Source: Lates calcarifer (lineage: Eukaryota; Chordata; Actinopteri; Centropomidae). From it: a stretch of 64,000 nt of DNA. Both the position numbers and the translations under genes were made by a program. Positions 32,743-46,518 of the stretch are shown one piece after another. The notes under the pieces were generated by a model. It made no database searches, was not told the DNA's origin, and was given only the letters and a program-made list of their open reading frames with translations. The DNA lies in the NCBI RefSeq assembly GCF_001640805.2, contig NW_026115321.1, forward strand, positions 186,001 to 250,000, given 5' to 3'. Numbering within the stretch: the stretch's first letter is position 1; the number at the start of each line of letters is the position of its first letter.

Positions 32743-35700
32743 AAGAAGAAGCAGATGGAGGTGGCAGAGCAGAGAGAAGACGGAATGTGGCGACATCCAG
32801 CACCACAGAGGAAGAAACTCCTCCCACGGTGAGACGGCATGAAAACAACTGAGTTACTGCACATTTCTAACATCTCCTCAGTTCAGTTAAATCAAAAGTT
32901 TTCTGCCACGATGTTTAGGATCAGTTCATTACTTTCATTACTTTAGGGTTTGCTGATACAGACACACTGCTGTTACTGTCGCATTCATGTGCTCCATGAA
33001 TTTCCTGAGTTGGGAAGATGTTTTTCCAGCTTCGGTGTGTTCAAGTGCTTTTAAGTAGGAATGTGGAAACAAAATGGACACTGCTGATGTGTTGTATTTT
33101 ATTATTCCTTTGCATCGACTGCGACCAAAGGCAGCATGTCTTTGGGTTGTCCATTCGTCCTCCCCATTCTCTTGAACATCTCAGTAATGTTTTGACAGAA
33201 TTTCTTCAAATTTGGTACAAATGTCCATGACTCAAGCATGACCTGATTAGGAGTTGGTGGCCAAAGGTCAAAGGTCAAAGCAACCTCTCAAAACACCATT
33301 TTGGCCTTGTGAACACGATATCTCCAGCCTACAACCTACTGTCATATTGAAGAGTAAAGACTAGCAAAAAATGTATGTGCAGTATGTGTAATCCAATAAA
33401 ATATTCTTAAGAAACAAAAGCGTCAATACAAGCGGACTCATACAACCATGCACCTCACATAGTCACATAACCACTGACTTTACAAACTCATTATTCCTCC
33501 TGTCTCTTGTGTGATCAATATATTACACTGATATAAAACAGATATGTGGTTGATTTATTTGTCCTGTGCAGTTATTCCACACACAGACGCACATTATGCA
33601 ACCGGTCAAATAAAAGGACTGAAACATCGTGCAGCAGTGAGCTAACGGCCTCTACAATGTTATCACCAGTTGTCACGACAACAAAAGCAAACTGGAGTGA
33701 TTAACAGTGACAGTGAGTGGATGAAACGGATGAGAAAGTCTTTGTGCGTCTGATAACATGACCATTGTTGTGGTTAATAGTGATCGGGCGACGGCAGGTA
33801 CCAGGAGTGTTCACACTGTGATGATGTCAGCAGGTGCCTCACCTGTGTGCAGAGCTGTAATGAAAAGTAAAGCAGCTGATGGGAAGTATTTCTCAGTCTT
33901 ATGTTAATCAGTTAATCAGTGAACACTAATGAAAAATGATGTTGGATGTGTTTCAGCCAAGTGGCCAAAAACAATTAGTTACTGCAGGTTTAAAGGGTTT
34001 TAGCTGGAATTTCCCTTTAAGAGCTCAGTGAAGAAACCAGCAGCTTCCCTGTCTCACACCAGCTACTTTAACCTTTGGAAAGAGCAAAGGTGAATACTGT
34101 GTGTGTGTGTGAGTGTGAGTGTGAGTGTGTGAGGCTCGTTCTGCGTCACTACATGCCTTCCTGTCTCTTCAATGTGACACAACAACTTTGAGCCAGATTC
34201 ATCCACAGGTGTGTGTGTGTGAGTTTATACTTGTACGTCCAGTTAGGTTCTTCAGGGTCCAGGTTTGACTCAGGGTTTAGGTTCAGTTTAGGGTTGGGGT
34301 CAGGGTTCGGCATTTAGCTGTGATGGTTAAAGTCAGGGAAAGAGTCCTGGGTCCTCACAAAGATAGAAGTGTGTGTGTGTGTCATTACCTCTCATCTGCG
34401 TCAGGTGACTATTTCCTGTCTTGAGTGCTCCAGTGACCTCTGACTTCTTTTTCCTGCCGCCGATCACAACAGGGAGCCATCATCTCCGTGACAACCTCAC
34501 AACCTTTTGATCTGGGTTCTGATTGGCCGCTGTGGGCTGCGGTTCCCACGGCGATCCCTCCATGTGTTGTCACGGTTGCTTTGACTCCTGACCTTCGACC
34601 TCTATACTGTTGGTTACCGGTGATATTCCTCTTCTAGGAACTGAGGCTCACGCTGCATTCAAGGGCTGCTGGAAATTTGAACTCCCAGCATGGAAACATG
34701 CCCCTAAAGTTAGAAAAGTCAACTTCTGACAGGTTTGCTTACTAAAGAGCTTCTGGGCAGTAACCAAAAGGGACAGTGGTGTTTAAACCAGTTTCTCCAG
34801 CCTTTCATCAACCTGCTGCTGGAAATAAACAAGGTCCAATATTTTGGACTTCCCCCAAACATTACCTGGATCGAGTAGCTTATGAGTCACAATAATCAAT
34901 ATCAGTCAGTCAATCAACATTTTAGATCATCTGCTGCACAACTGATTTTCAGGCTGGGTCTACAGGGTGTGAACATGAATTCTGATTAATTAATCAATCA
35001 ATCCAACGCTACAGCAGTACTTTTTCTATTACGAGCTCGGAAAGTCGTGACTTCTGAGTTGTCTTCAACACTACTTCATAGTCTGTCAAAAAAAAAAAAA
35101 AAAAAATTTGTCTTGAAGCTGATTGGATATCATGTTATGCGCACTTACCTTTTGCTTTTCCTTATAGAAATCAAACAGTAACTGCAACCATGCCGACAAC
35201 AGTGCTAACTCCAATCCAGCTGAGGCCAAACCTGAGGTCACCATGGAAATGGGGGAGGGCAAAGGTAAAATAGTGACAGAGTAGTCAATCTATCTATCTA
35301 GATGTTTCTCCATTTCCAAAAATTCAAAATAATCTCAGTTTAATCAACACTCAAAATTATTGGTAGTTGCAGCCTTACTTCAGTTTGTGACATCCATCCA
35401 TGTCCGTCCACACATTTATGTTGCCTTAGATTGTGCATTCAGTGTCATCACAAAGTAATAGTAACTGTACACTGCGACAATTTGGCACCTCAACAAATTA
35501 TTTAGGTTTTCTAGTGGGATTTTATTTGACCTTTGACCGCCTCCTTCAGACCTCCCAGTGACACCACAGAAACCAGGAAGTGGACCTGTGGTTGTTCAAG
35601 CCAACAACAAGAACCCAGCGAGCGAGAAGCTGGAGAAAGTTCGCAAGTGGAGCATCACCACATATAAAGTGAGAGGAATCTAACGGGACTTAGGTATAAT

Positions 35701-36943
35701 CAATCCATCAATCAATCGTTGATTAGCAGTAACTCTCTCTCTCTCTCTGCAGTGTACCAAACAGGCGCTGTCGGAGAAGCTCGGTCGTGGATCTCGTACG
35801 GTGGACCTAGACCTTGAGCCTCGCCTCGAGCTGCTCAGAGACGACCGACAACGCTATGAACACATGACCAAGCTGGCTCAGACACTGGCCAATCAGCTTG
35901 CTCAGCTCTCAGTGACACAGAAGACCCTGGGGGACACCTTCACGGAGCTCAGCCTCAAAACGCCGACACTCAATGTGAGTTTTTCTTTCCTTTCCTCAAA
36001 AAAGGCCTTGAAACGTACAGCTTGGCTTGCATTACATCAATGGTCGTATAAACCCTCATTAAGCTGCATGTAATTCATAAATCAGGTGGAGTTTGGTGCA
36101 AATGCAGAGGCTCAGAAGTTTCTGTCAAAAAGTGGCGAGACTCTGACAGCGGCCATTAATTCCTTCACGTCTGACATGAACACGCTGGTCAACAAAACCA
36201 TCGAGGACACCATGATCAACGCCAAGCAGTATGAAGCCGCCAGGTGGGTGGAAAACACACCATGACACGATCCTGTGAAATGTAGAACATCAGTAGTAGA
36301 AAAAGGAAGTAGAACCCCAAAATACTGAATGTGTACAAGAAATACAGACTTTAATAACATTACCCCTGCATTCAGGATTGAGTATGATGCGTACCGAGTT
36401 GAACTGGAGGAGCTGAACCTGGGGCCTCGGGACACCGTCACCATGCCCAAACTGGAGCAGGCCCAGAAAGCCTTCCAGATCCAGAGGGAAAAGTACCAGA
36501 AGATCAGGGATGACCTGTCCGTTAAAGTCAAGCTGCTGGAGGAAAACAAGGTGAGAGTGCCTGAGGGAGGGATCGGAGTTCTGGATGAATCTGGCAGGGT
36601 TGTGGTGATACATGGTTTGATTTGTCTGAACAACCAGATGATGATGTGTGGTGAACACTTGCTTTTTAAGTTTGAAAATACAAAATCAATCCGTGAAGAG
36701 ATTTTCTATTTTGTCATTGTGCATAAAGGAGCGTGATCAATCCCTAACAGTATAGACAAATACATAATTTTCCTTCTCTGTCTGCAGGTCAAAGTCCTCC
36801 ATAACCAGTTATGGCTGCTCCACAGCGCCATAGCAGCTAACAGTTTATCATGTCACAGTTTCCTCCAGCAAAACATCCAACAGGCTGGAGAAAACTTCAG
36901 CAACCCCAGCATGGAAGCTCCCTCCTGGCTGGAGGAAAGTTGA
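32743..36943 (+). CDS. arfip1: Arfaptin-1, BAR-domain ARF/ARL1 effector (N-terminus incomplete)
   Basis: Arfaptins are crescent BAR dimers that bind ARL1/ARF1 and PI4P at the trans-Golgi and act in secretory granule formation. Exons: 32743-32828, 35168-35264, 35550-35668, 35753-35974, 36086-36243, 36376-36550, 36788-36943; phases agree, giving 336 residues from the first recognised exon. Landmarks: [103 protein letters not shown] and the end APSWLEES. The last helix, usually AYFAGNQKQLEQTLKQF, reads [20 protein letters not shown] here, same length but diverged. The poorly conserved, acidic N-terminal exons lack an identified start codon. arfip1 is preferred over arfip2 by the neighbouring fhdc1 and [18 protein letters not shown]. 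Confidence 0.85.
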
Positions 36944-39900
36944 CCCAACAAAACAGCAATGAAAATTCACCAAATGGCAGGTGGACAGATGTGGGTTTGG
37001 TGGATATTTTGGGATTCATGGAAGCTAGTGTGGGAAAATTTTAGGAGAAGCTTGAATTGGGAAATTCAGACTAGAAATGTTCAAATGTATGTGAAATTCT
37101 AGGATAACTAGTTAGGTAAGCAGGTAGTTTATTTATACAAGAGTGGAATTTGATTCTGTGGGTTTGGGATGGATTTCCAGTATCTGGAAAGCTTTGGAAA
37201 ACTCAAGTGTTTGCCACAGATGAGTGGTTTAGAGGGGACTTGGGAAGTTCAGTGAGTTTTTTTCCGGCTCTCAAAACGTTGTAGAACTGTATAAAAGTCT
37301 TGGAAAGTTTTGAACATTTTTCTTAGTATTCTGAAATTCTGATTAGGACCAAAGGTTCTCAAGAACTCCCTCTTTCTATACCATACATACCCTCACAGAT
37401 ATACAGTACTTATGACTTCTGACCTGTTTAACAAGCACACACATATACATATGTACCCCTCCTGGTTTTCCTTCCTCTGTGTCAGTGTGTTGGGGAGTAA
37501 ATCCATCTAATCCTCTGTGAGGCACTAAGCCTTTCTTTGAACTTTAAAAATCCTCAGCCACTGCAGTCAGAAACTCACAGCGACTAAAAGTCCCTCGACA
37601 CTTCACTGCTGGAAAATAGCTTCACTGTTCATAAGGGCTGGTATGTTCCTCAATTCTGCACCACTTCATTCATCTTTTATTGAATCTTTGGCTTCCCTTG
37701 TTCTTTTTTATTAGCGAAGAAAACATTCAGGCAGCAGCTTCTCATTGACTGTCACTTATGCTGGTTTAGATACGTCTAATATTAAATACATCTACCGTCT
37801 CATTCATATTTGATAAAATGCTACCAAACCCCAACCATAGCACCAACTGGTTATGTGTTGTGGAAAGACTGAGATGGTTGACTCATTGATAGATGTAGTT
37901 CCAGAACCATTTCAATCCAGTCATTTCTATCTCTGGTTAGTGATGAGCCAAAAAGTGTTGCTATACATCAACGATGTTGTCTCATTCATTGGTAAACAAA
38001 GGATGGTTGTAGCCAGTCTTTCAGGCAACATTTCATCAGTAGCCAACATGTTAGGGTTTATTTACCATCTGTCCAATCAAACGCTATATCATCATCAGTC
38101 CATAAGCTTTTTTAAAAAGTTTAAACCTCAACTTGTTAAGTTGCTACACAGATACAATGTCAACAGAACCATCATTAAACTTTAAAACCAGTATATTCCG
38201 TTAACACACCATGCAGTTTTGCTTAAAAGGTTTTGAATCACGTAAGTGAGTTTTTTCAGTTTAGCTAAAAATGCTAAATAAATGTGCCTTCTTTTTCTAT
38301 TCAAGACCAAAAATTCACTTTCTGTCTGTTGTTGTAACCATTTGGTGGCCATAATAATGGAAACACCTTAACGATTTGATGCAACCAAATGTAACAGCCA
38401 GACATTTGTGAAGCTTAAATGTTATGCTTTTGTTCAATCTGGGTCAAAGAGGTTTAAAATCAACTTAGTGAATTTTGAGGCAATATTGAATCAGCTTGTT
38501 AAATATTCCAGTTATTGTATCCACCTACTGTATTTTCTTGCACTCTTTGCACTCTAAAGCATAATCTGCCTTAACTGTTTCCCATGATAATATGTGACCA
38601 AAAATGTTTTGTTAACTTGTATGATTGTGTTTTTGTTTGTGTCACTGTACCTCAGGCCTGACAACAACAAAAACAACAGCTATGCAGTGAGTGTGGATGC
38701 TTTTGTGCAATAATGTCCCAAAAACCTTCTTGCCTTAAAAAGGATATTTACACTGCCATTTACCTCTTTCTTTCCTTGTGTCCTGTAAAACTGTCCCATC
38801 TGTATTAAATTTTGTCTTAAAAGGAATTTCCACTCAATTTAGAAATGAAAAACTGTTGTTTCTGGGACAACTACAGCTCCAGGCCAACAATTTACGGTTT
38901 TGTTAAATCAAGAAAAAACAAGTTGGCTGGAGAGGAAACTGGCAAATTTAATAAATAATCAGCTGTAAGTAAAAAAACTCAAGCTCTATTTAGGAGCCTT
39001 TTCCAGAGCTTTCAACTACATCTCACTGTCTCAGTGAAGCTGCAAGATGTGTTTGAAAGCCCTGGTTAAAAATCTAGTGAGTGGACCTGGAGTCCTTTTT
39101 TTTGTGTCCACTATTATGATTGTTATTTTTTGTGGTTATGAAATACTGGAAACAAACACAAATTATCCTATGATTGACAAACCAAAACGAGAAAGAATTA
39201 TTTTACATATTCTCTACATCAAAGCAAAAAATTGTCTTTTTTCTTTCAGTGTTTGTTGCTTTTTTCAGCTTTAAGCCAAATAGCAAAAAATGGACTATTC
39301 TAATCTCTTCAGGTTAAAGAGGAAACTGTTAAGGTCTCCACTTAGATATGAAATAAACTTTCTTCATAAACAATTTTCCGGTTACTAGACTTTAACAGGA
39401 TTTTACAAAAACCAGAACATAATTTAAATTATTATTGCCTCTATTCCAAAATAACAGATCAGGTTGAAGTAAAGTTGGGGATTTTCAGCAGGTTGTTGGG
39501 ATAAATATTTTGGGGGTTTTCCCCCAGTAGCAGCAGTGTTTGTTGTTCCCTGGCTTTCCTTCAACAGACTGATCTCAAGGTCATAACAAATGTTTATATA
39601 AATCCTCTCAGAGGTGGACTGCCGACCCCAGATCAGTCTCAGGTTGACATTTAATCAAGACCAAAAACAAAGGGCTAAAGGACTAATTTTCCTTTTTCAT
39701 TTGGGTTGTAAAAGCCAAACACGGGCCAAAACTGTACATAAATACCATTGTTTTAATCTTGAAAATGTTTATTGTGACAAAAACTGCCAAATAAATATAT
39801 TGAGAGTAAAATATATGAAAACTTGTTTCTGTCATGACTTTGACTCATAACTGAAACATCAAATAACTGTTGTAAGCTGAATGTTTTTTTTTTTTTTTTG

Positions 39901-40165
39901 GTGCTTTCCGCTGGTGCTTTTACATTCAGTTCCACTTTGGTTTTCATTCTCAAATGCATCTGAAAAGTTACTTTGAAAGTCATCAAACTGTAATGTCACA
40001 GTGAAAACATCTGATATATATTTAGAAGAGTTTTTTTTTTCCTCTGACAGAGATGTGACTATTATGTATTAAGTCAAAATAAAACTTTATTGAGCCCTTG
40101 GGGAAAATTCGCAAACACTCCAATAATAGAATACATATTATTCTGATGTAGGATGTTCTGCATAA

Positions 40166-40241
40166 GGTAAACTTTTACTTTTTGTACTTTTACTTAAATA
40201 TTTAAAAGCAGGACTTTACTGCTGTATTTCTTCCACCACTG
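40166..40241 (+). mobile_element. Terminal fragment of a Tol2-like hAT element
   Basis: ACTTTTTGTACTTTTACTTA, GCAGGACTTTACTGCTGTA and TTTCTTCCACCACTGG match the general pattern of Tol2-like hAT ends (TACTTTTACTTAAGTA, TTCCACCACTG). No transposase is present; a solo end or MITE. Confidence 0.55.
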
Positions 40242-41189
40242 GCAAAACATATGTCAAAAAGTATGTTTGGTATTATTTTCATCTTTTTTCAGGTTTAAAT
40301 TCTCCAGATTCACAACAAACTTATGATTAGTATGCAGTGTATGTGATTCTTTCTTTAAATGGAGGAGGGGATCCGTGAAGAATAAGACTCTGGTCTGTTT
40401 GTGGTTCTGTTGCTCTGATTGCTCTAAAGAGCGGCAATTATTCACCTGGCAACACCAACACACAAGCCTGATTCTACTGTTGCGTCCAGGCTCATTTTCC
40501 CAAACATTTCAAGAGCAGAATCAAGTTTCTCACAACAAAGATGCTCCCTTGTGGTTCTGGACTTTTTTTTAAGTGGTTCATCTTTGGGCAGAAAATAGAT
40601 CAAGTGTTGATGTTGTCTGGACTGTATAATTTTTTAGTATAGGCTACAAGGAAGAACCGTGTTAAAGGTCAAAGGACTAACTGAGACTAAGTTGAAGTTG
40701 ATTTTGTTATCAGAAATATCTCAACTATCAGATTCGTAGATTACCATGAAATTTGGTCTGAATAATCGTGGTCCCCAGATGATGAGTCCTAGTCACTGAT
40801 TAGGATTCTCTTTTCCTCTAAAGCCACCACCAGGTCAAATTTTAATTTGAGCAATATTTACACTCTAAACCAAGAAGGCGAACACGGTAAACGTTCCACC
40901 TGCTAAACATTAGCACTTTAGCACTGTCACTGTGAATTAGCATTTAGCTCAGGTCATCCCTGTGCTTTATAAGCATGGTTCTAACCTCTTTTTGTATCGA
41001 TCTGATCTGTTTTATTGATATTTATTTGTTTACTGATGATGGAATATTTTCCGTTATGTTTTTTTTTTCTTTCAACAAGCAGACGAAAAAACTGCTGACA
41101 CATGAAACGATAATCATGACTGTGTGTGAGGAGGGAAGCCTGGCCGGTTTTTTGCCAAGGGTGGGGCTGGGAGAGCTTATCAAGGCCAA

Positions 41190-41430
41190 ACACACACACA
41201 CAACCACACACACAAGTCATCACTGTAGAGGACATTACACTGACTTACATTAATTTCCTAGAAACTAACCATAACCCCAACCATACCCACTACCTGGCCA
41301 GACCCTTACCATAACCCCAAACCAAGTCTTCGTCCTAGAATTTAATTCTTTACATTGTGGGGACCTGCTGTGTGTCCCCATAAAGATGTTGAGTCCCCAC
41401 AATAGAGTAAAACAAGAAGACACACACACT
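41190..41430 (+). repeat. CA-linked dispersed repeat (GACATTACACTGACTTACAT)
   Basis: (CA)n, then AGAGGACATTACACTGACTT, a C/A-rich CCATAACCCCAACC section, then GTGTGTCCCCATAAAGATG. Related pieces lie at 20970-21040, about 34228-34370 (inverted, GTCCTCACAAAGATAG) and 720-810. A degenerate CCCTAACC-type core links the copies. Confidence 0.55.
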
Positions 41431-41559
41431 GGATGTTTGTTAATTTTACACCTCAGTCTGACTCAAGTCTTAAATGTATTATTAATTTACTGTGAGTGCG
41501 TGTGTGTGGTGTGTGTGTGTGTGTGTCCCAGCAGGTGGGCGTGTACGGGGGAAAGTAAT

Positions 41560-41824
41560 GTACTTTCCCTTCCACCTGAGTGATCACGCATGCGCAGGCG
41601 GACCGGGGTCCCCACCTCTCTCTGTCTCTCTCTTTCCTGCAAGCACGCACTAGCACGCGCCCTCAGCCGGTGTCAGTGTGTCGGTCTGTTACACAGCGCG
41701 CGCTGCCTGTGGATGCGAGCCGGAGTCAAACAGGATCAGTCAATCTTGTTTTCCTGTTAATCTCGTCATTTTTAAACGGGAGTTCTGCGCAGGAACATCC
41801 GCGCCGCTGAAGCCGATCACTCCG
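41560..41824 (+). promoter_or_regulatory. fhdc1: fhdc1 CpG-rich promoter and noncoding first exon
   Basis: A local peak of CpG (CGCATGCGCAGGCGG near 41587, ACAGCGCGCGCTGC near 41694, CCGCGCCGCTGAAGCCG near 41800) ends in a strong donor, CACTCCG|GTAAGTT, at 41824/41825. GCATGCGCAGG resembles an NRF1 site. The next acceptor that leads to the fhdc1 coding exon is at 52579, so this is read as the 5' UTR exon. Not confirmed by transcript data. Confidence 0.55.
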
Positions 41825-43989
41825 GTAAGTTTTTTATGGAAACACCACCACACGCACTCGTGTTTTACCTCATTTTATTTCAGTGCGACGGCACAGCTCA
41901 CTTCAGCGCTGATGAGGATTGGGTCTGCAGCCCTAACAGGCTGTTTAATACGGTGGCGCTTCACACCAACCAGACTCAATTCATATTTCAACAGCTTTGT
42001 GGAGTAAACCTACAGCCACCCTCTATAACATCCCTATGATATTCCTATTGTGATTTATATTGTGGGCAGTGTATGTGATATTTATACTAATTTAAATGTG
42101 TGGTATTTTTATTTATTCCTGTGATAATCGTTCAGACCTCATTAGTGCGCGGTCTGATGACACTTACAGATAATTTAATCTCTTATGATGATGCAGTAAT
42201 ATTTCTAGAATATTCATCCAGGTTGTTTTTGATGTAGTTTACTCAACGGGGAGTTTATTTATATTGGCTTTATGATCTTTGTAGGTCTGTTGGTCCATTT
42301 CTGCTGGATAAACCAATGTTTGTTCATCTGTACAGGTCTATATGAAGCTATACTAATTTTATCCAGAGTGTTTGTGGTATTTATATATCATAATATTCTT
42401 AGGTTATTTTTACAGTAACTTTGTGTTGGATGTCACATTTATTATAGAGGGAATTATCTTCAGCAGAGGGTTTGTTTACTGAGTTTATGGTGTTTAATCT
42501 TCTGTAGTGTTTAAAAAATCTTCCTGTAGTTATCTACAGTATCTGTCCTGCTTCTTATAGTGATTTAAAATCACTGTAAAGTTCTTTATCTCCTTTTCTA
42601 ATGTTTCTTGTGGTGTTGATTGGTACTTTCTCACTGTCGTGTCACCACAGTGCAGTGACTTGTAGTGATGTATGGGGCTGGAGCTAACTGTTATTTTTAT
42701 TATTGATTATTTTCTTGATTAATTTATTAATTGTTTGGTATGTGCATAGTGAGAAGTTCCCAGAGCCTTTCAGATATTTTATCTGATCAACCGTGTCCAA
42801 AACCCAAAGATATTCGGTTTTATTTTAACTATTTTAATAACCAAGTAATCATTTAAGTCATTTTTAAAGAAGAGATACCAAAAATAGCCTCTCGAGAGCC
42901 AAAAATATTAAATTTACAGTCGAGTACCAACTATAAAACCAACTACATTCAGTTTATAACGAACAGATTTTTACTGAAAAATGACTAAAAGGGTTAGTCA
43001 GTTATAAATATTCATTTTCCGTCAATCTACTAATCAGTTAATTCAGTAATTTCAGCACTGATCTGCATGTTACTCCTCTGAGCTCTAACACGACTGTATG
43101 TGAGCTGCTTTCTATTTATGATTAACTACGTACACAATCACATTTGACAGAATCTGTTCAGAGAAAATGTATGTTTTTCTATGTTTACCACCAACATAAA
43201 GAACTCACCTGATACAGGTCACAGAAAAACTGTGTTTAATCATCACAGGGGGTTTTTTGTAACTTGATATTTTTTCACTGAGGTCACATTCACACATTAC
43301 AACCATTAAATGACCTTAAATTTAACCGTAACCCGATGCTTCAATTCGTGGGTGTGTGTTGCTCGAGGGCACTTCAAAAAGGGCAGATCAGCTGCTTGAA
43401 GACTGAACTTTCAACTTTTAGTTTACACAGCAGCTCCTCTAATATAAGCTCACTCACTCTTTGCTTAAGGATGAGAGAGATATCATCATACCAGACTCCA
43501 TTCAGAAATCTGCTAATTTAATCCTGTGCTGCTTAGAGGCGTTCACATACCTCATGTGCAGCCTGATCTTTCACCTCTCCTGAATCAACCTGGTCTTCTG
43601 GTTTATTCAGCCAAACTGAAATCCACCAAGCTGCTTTTATTTTGTCAAAAATGGCACCGTATGTATGTGCTGTAAAGGTGAATTAGAAATGAAAGTCTGG
43701 AAGGTAAACCATGAACAATCCTGCAGCTTAATGTCAGACAAAACTGTGTTATATTTTTGTGATAATTTCAACAGAATTGCACTCAGATTTTCTCACTTTT
43801 TTGATCGACTTGCTGTGAGTCATTTTACATCTCGTTCTCAGGTGGAAAGCAACGCAGCTGCTTTTAATTAAAGGAGCATATGACGAAGTCTTTGTACAAA
43901 ACGTGAGCAGGGAAAGATTCAGTGAGGAAGAAACACTGAATTATGTGTCCTGGGTTGATTTCCTTGCTGGTCGTCCACTGGGATGGACA

Positions 43990-44021
43990 AAAACAATTAG
44001 CTCACCAAAGCTAATTGTTTT
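43990..44021. repeat. Perfect 13-bp hairpin
   Basis: AAAACAATTAGCT and AGCTAATTGTTTT are exact reverse complements separated by CACCAA. Too short for a miRNA precursor; purpose unknown. Confidence 0.7.
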
Positions 44022-44779
44022 AGTTGCTAAATTAAACAATAACCATCCTCAAACTTTAATTTATTTGTAAGAAACTGACGTGAGAGAGGATAATTTTTAC
44101 CACCACAGTATTAATCCCTGTCCAGGCCACGGTGCAGCCTCAGTGGCTTCAGTGTTCCACCCCGACCCCAGTGAAGATGACATTCTGGATACAGGACAGT
44201 GTTTGTGACCGTCCATCTGTCTTTCGCTTTCTATCTCCATGGTAACCCCAGAGACGAACGATGCTCCGCCAGGCGTTTGCTTTGTCTGACACCTCCCTGA
44301 CTGTAAAATGCAGCAGTAAACTTAATCTCTCTCACTTCCTCTGCTGGAGAAAAGACCCGTCAGTCACTCAGTAGAGCAATGAAAGAGATTTAAAGCAGAT
44401 TTTTTTTACTTTTTAACACTTTTTTGGCACAATAGAGTCCAAAACCGAAGCCAGAACCGATGTGTTTTTCATGCTAATGTTGTTTAAAAAGCAGTTCAGA
44501 TGCTTTTCTGAGCCACATCAATGTGGGGGGTCCTCGCTTTCCACATCCCCACTGCTCAACGCCCCTCCATCACCTCCATCACCCCCACAACCCACACACA
44601 TACACGTGTGTTTACTGTTGTTTGTCTGGTAAATAAGACAGAGGCCTTCTCCTCCTCAGGGACTTTTACTGAGGTTTCCAGGGCGACTGAGAGAGAGTTT
44701 GTGTCTGGTCGGCTGTTTCCTGCACCTGTGGTTCTGCACAGTCTTTGGTCAGATTTTTTACTTCTTAGATTGTTGCTAA

Positions 44780-45000
44780 TAACTGCTTGGATGGTTTATT
44801 GGATATTTCTTTGTGATTTCTGGTTAAATTCTTGGATGATTTCTTGGATATATATATTTTTTTCTGGGTAGATTCATGGGTATTTGTGATTTTTAGATTG
44901 ATTCTTGAATGATTCGTTTGGATATTTATAGTTGATGTTTGGGTCGATTCTTGGATGATTTTTTGATGATTCTTGAAAAGGTTTTCTGAATTTAGTAAAA
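44780..45000 (+). repeat. Degenerate GATTCTTGGATGATT tandem repeat
   Basis: Phrases TTCTTGGATGATTTCTTGG, GATTCTTGAATGATTCG and GATTCTTGGATGATTTTTTG recur with uneven spacing over about 220 bases. Confidence 0.6.
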
Positions 45001-46518
45001 GTAATTTAGTAAAGAATCCATGAATGGTTTTGGATTAATTTCAAGAATGCGTCCATTATTTATTAAGGTGGTTCCTGCAGTGGTTCTGGATTATTTCTGG
45101 GACACATCCTCACTTTGTTTCTTAACTCAGCGTTCTAGCTTCTTCTACCTCTGGTGCTGTCTTTGGATCTTTCTGGATTGTCTCTGAATAGCTTCAGCAG
45201 GATTTCTGGAGTCGTATCCAGTTTTCAGCTCTACATCCTCTCTTTCTCTCTCTCTAGTCTGAGCTCATATTTTCAGTGCGGTCTGCTGACCTGCAGCTGT
45301 AATCCTCAAACTGAGGCGTTAGGAGATCTGTCACTGCTGGAGAAAGTGTGGGAGCTAATCTGTCAGACTGCTGAGCAACAACCAGCCCCAGCCTGTAAAC
45401 CTAAAGAACTCACAAGAGAGAGGAAAATAAAAAAAGACCTTAAAGCCTGCTGTGACTCACATGTTGCTGTCTGGAGCAATTTCCTCTCTTCAGCCTTCAG
45501 AGCTCCAACAGCAGCAGCTTCGCCACGACGCTGTCAGGGTGTTAATCAGACCTTTCTGCACTGACAAGGTGTAAGTGATATTATAGTAATAATTGGTCAC
45601 AGTTTCTTTTCTCTATTTGCTGTTTCAGTCTGTGACCTCTTTCCTCTGCAGACTTGGAAATAATATTATATACGAGTATCACCTGCAGGAGCTCAAGCTG
45701 TATTGGCAGAAAGTGGTCAGACGTCACCGTGATGGAGGATCTGTGCAGCTCAGGCTGGAAACTATCTGAACCCAACCTCAGTGTCAACCACCAGGGGATT
45801 AGAAATGAGTGGTCTGGGTGTCTCCTTCGTCCTCTTTCCTTCAGCAGAATGTGCAGCAAACCGGCACTTATTTTGTCCCGTCTCACCATCTTTGGATCCA
45901 GAACTTTCATATTAGTTTCATATTAAAATGCCAGACGCTGTGTTTTTTCCGCCGAGTCACTGGAGAAACTTCAGCCCCGAAATGACAACGGCAGCATTTT
46001 GGAAAAAGCATTAACATGACGGACAGTGCTGGCAGCAGTGAGTTAAAGGATCATAGTGGTGTTTGCTACAGGTCACATATACTAGAAATTTCCTTTGGGT
46101 TAACAGCTTTGTGCAGGATATCACTGTTTCCAGTCAGTTTCTGGAGATATTTCTGTCTTGTAAGCGTCCATCAGCAGCTCTTTCACCTTCATTGACTGCA
46201 ATCCACATTAATACCTTCCTCTGCGTCCGAGACACACCTGTCGACTGCTGACTCATCTGAAAACTCCTACAGGTGGCAGTTATTCTAGATGAACGGGCAG
46301 GAAAAGTCACATCGTAAGTGTGGAAAATTTTTGACTCAGTGGCAGGTATCCATCAGTTAATTTGCTGGTTTATAGACTAAACATTTTGTCTATGAAATGA
46401 CAGTAACTAGAGAAAAATTCTCCTAAAAGGTGACATCTTCCCAAACCCAAAGACAGTTTTCTATCATATCCCTCTGTTCATACCCATGTGACTTAAGGCC
46501 AATTTCTTTAGTGCCAGA

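Larger units (their letters stand above)
36944..41559 (+). other. arfip1 3' UTR and intergenic region before fhdc1
   Basis: AATAAA at 38277-38282 and several later copies (about 38944, 39353, 39789) could end arfip1 transcripts. The 110-codon frame at 37853-38185 matches no family I know and looks like chance. A 31-base stretch at 38656-38686 is flanked by a good acceptor (TGTACCTCAG) and donor (GTGAGTG) and might be an alternative exon, without other support. A CA-linked repeat lies at 41190-41430. Confidence 0.4.

Noticed and set aside
37853..38185. 110-codon plus-strand frame after arfip1
   Set aside because: No family resemblance, no promoter or codon signature, AT-rich; within chance expectation for this length of intergenic DNA.
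43990..44021. miRNA precursor
   Set aside because: A 13-bp stem with a 6-base loop is too short for a pre-miRNA hairpin.
45154..45564. 136-codon frame in fhdc1 intron 1
   Set aside because: Low-complexity start (Ser/Leu), no homology recalled, no splice or promoter context.
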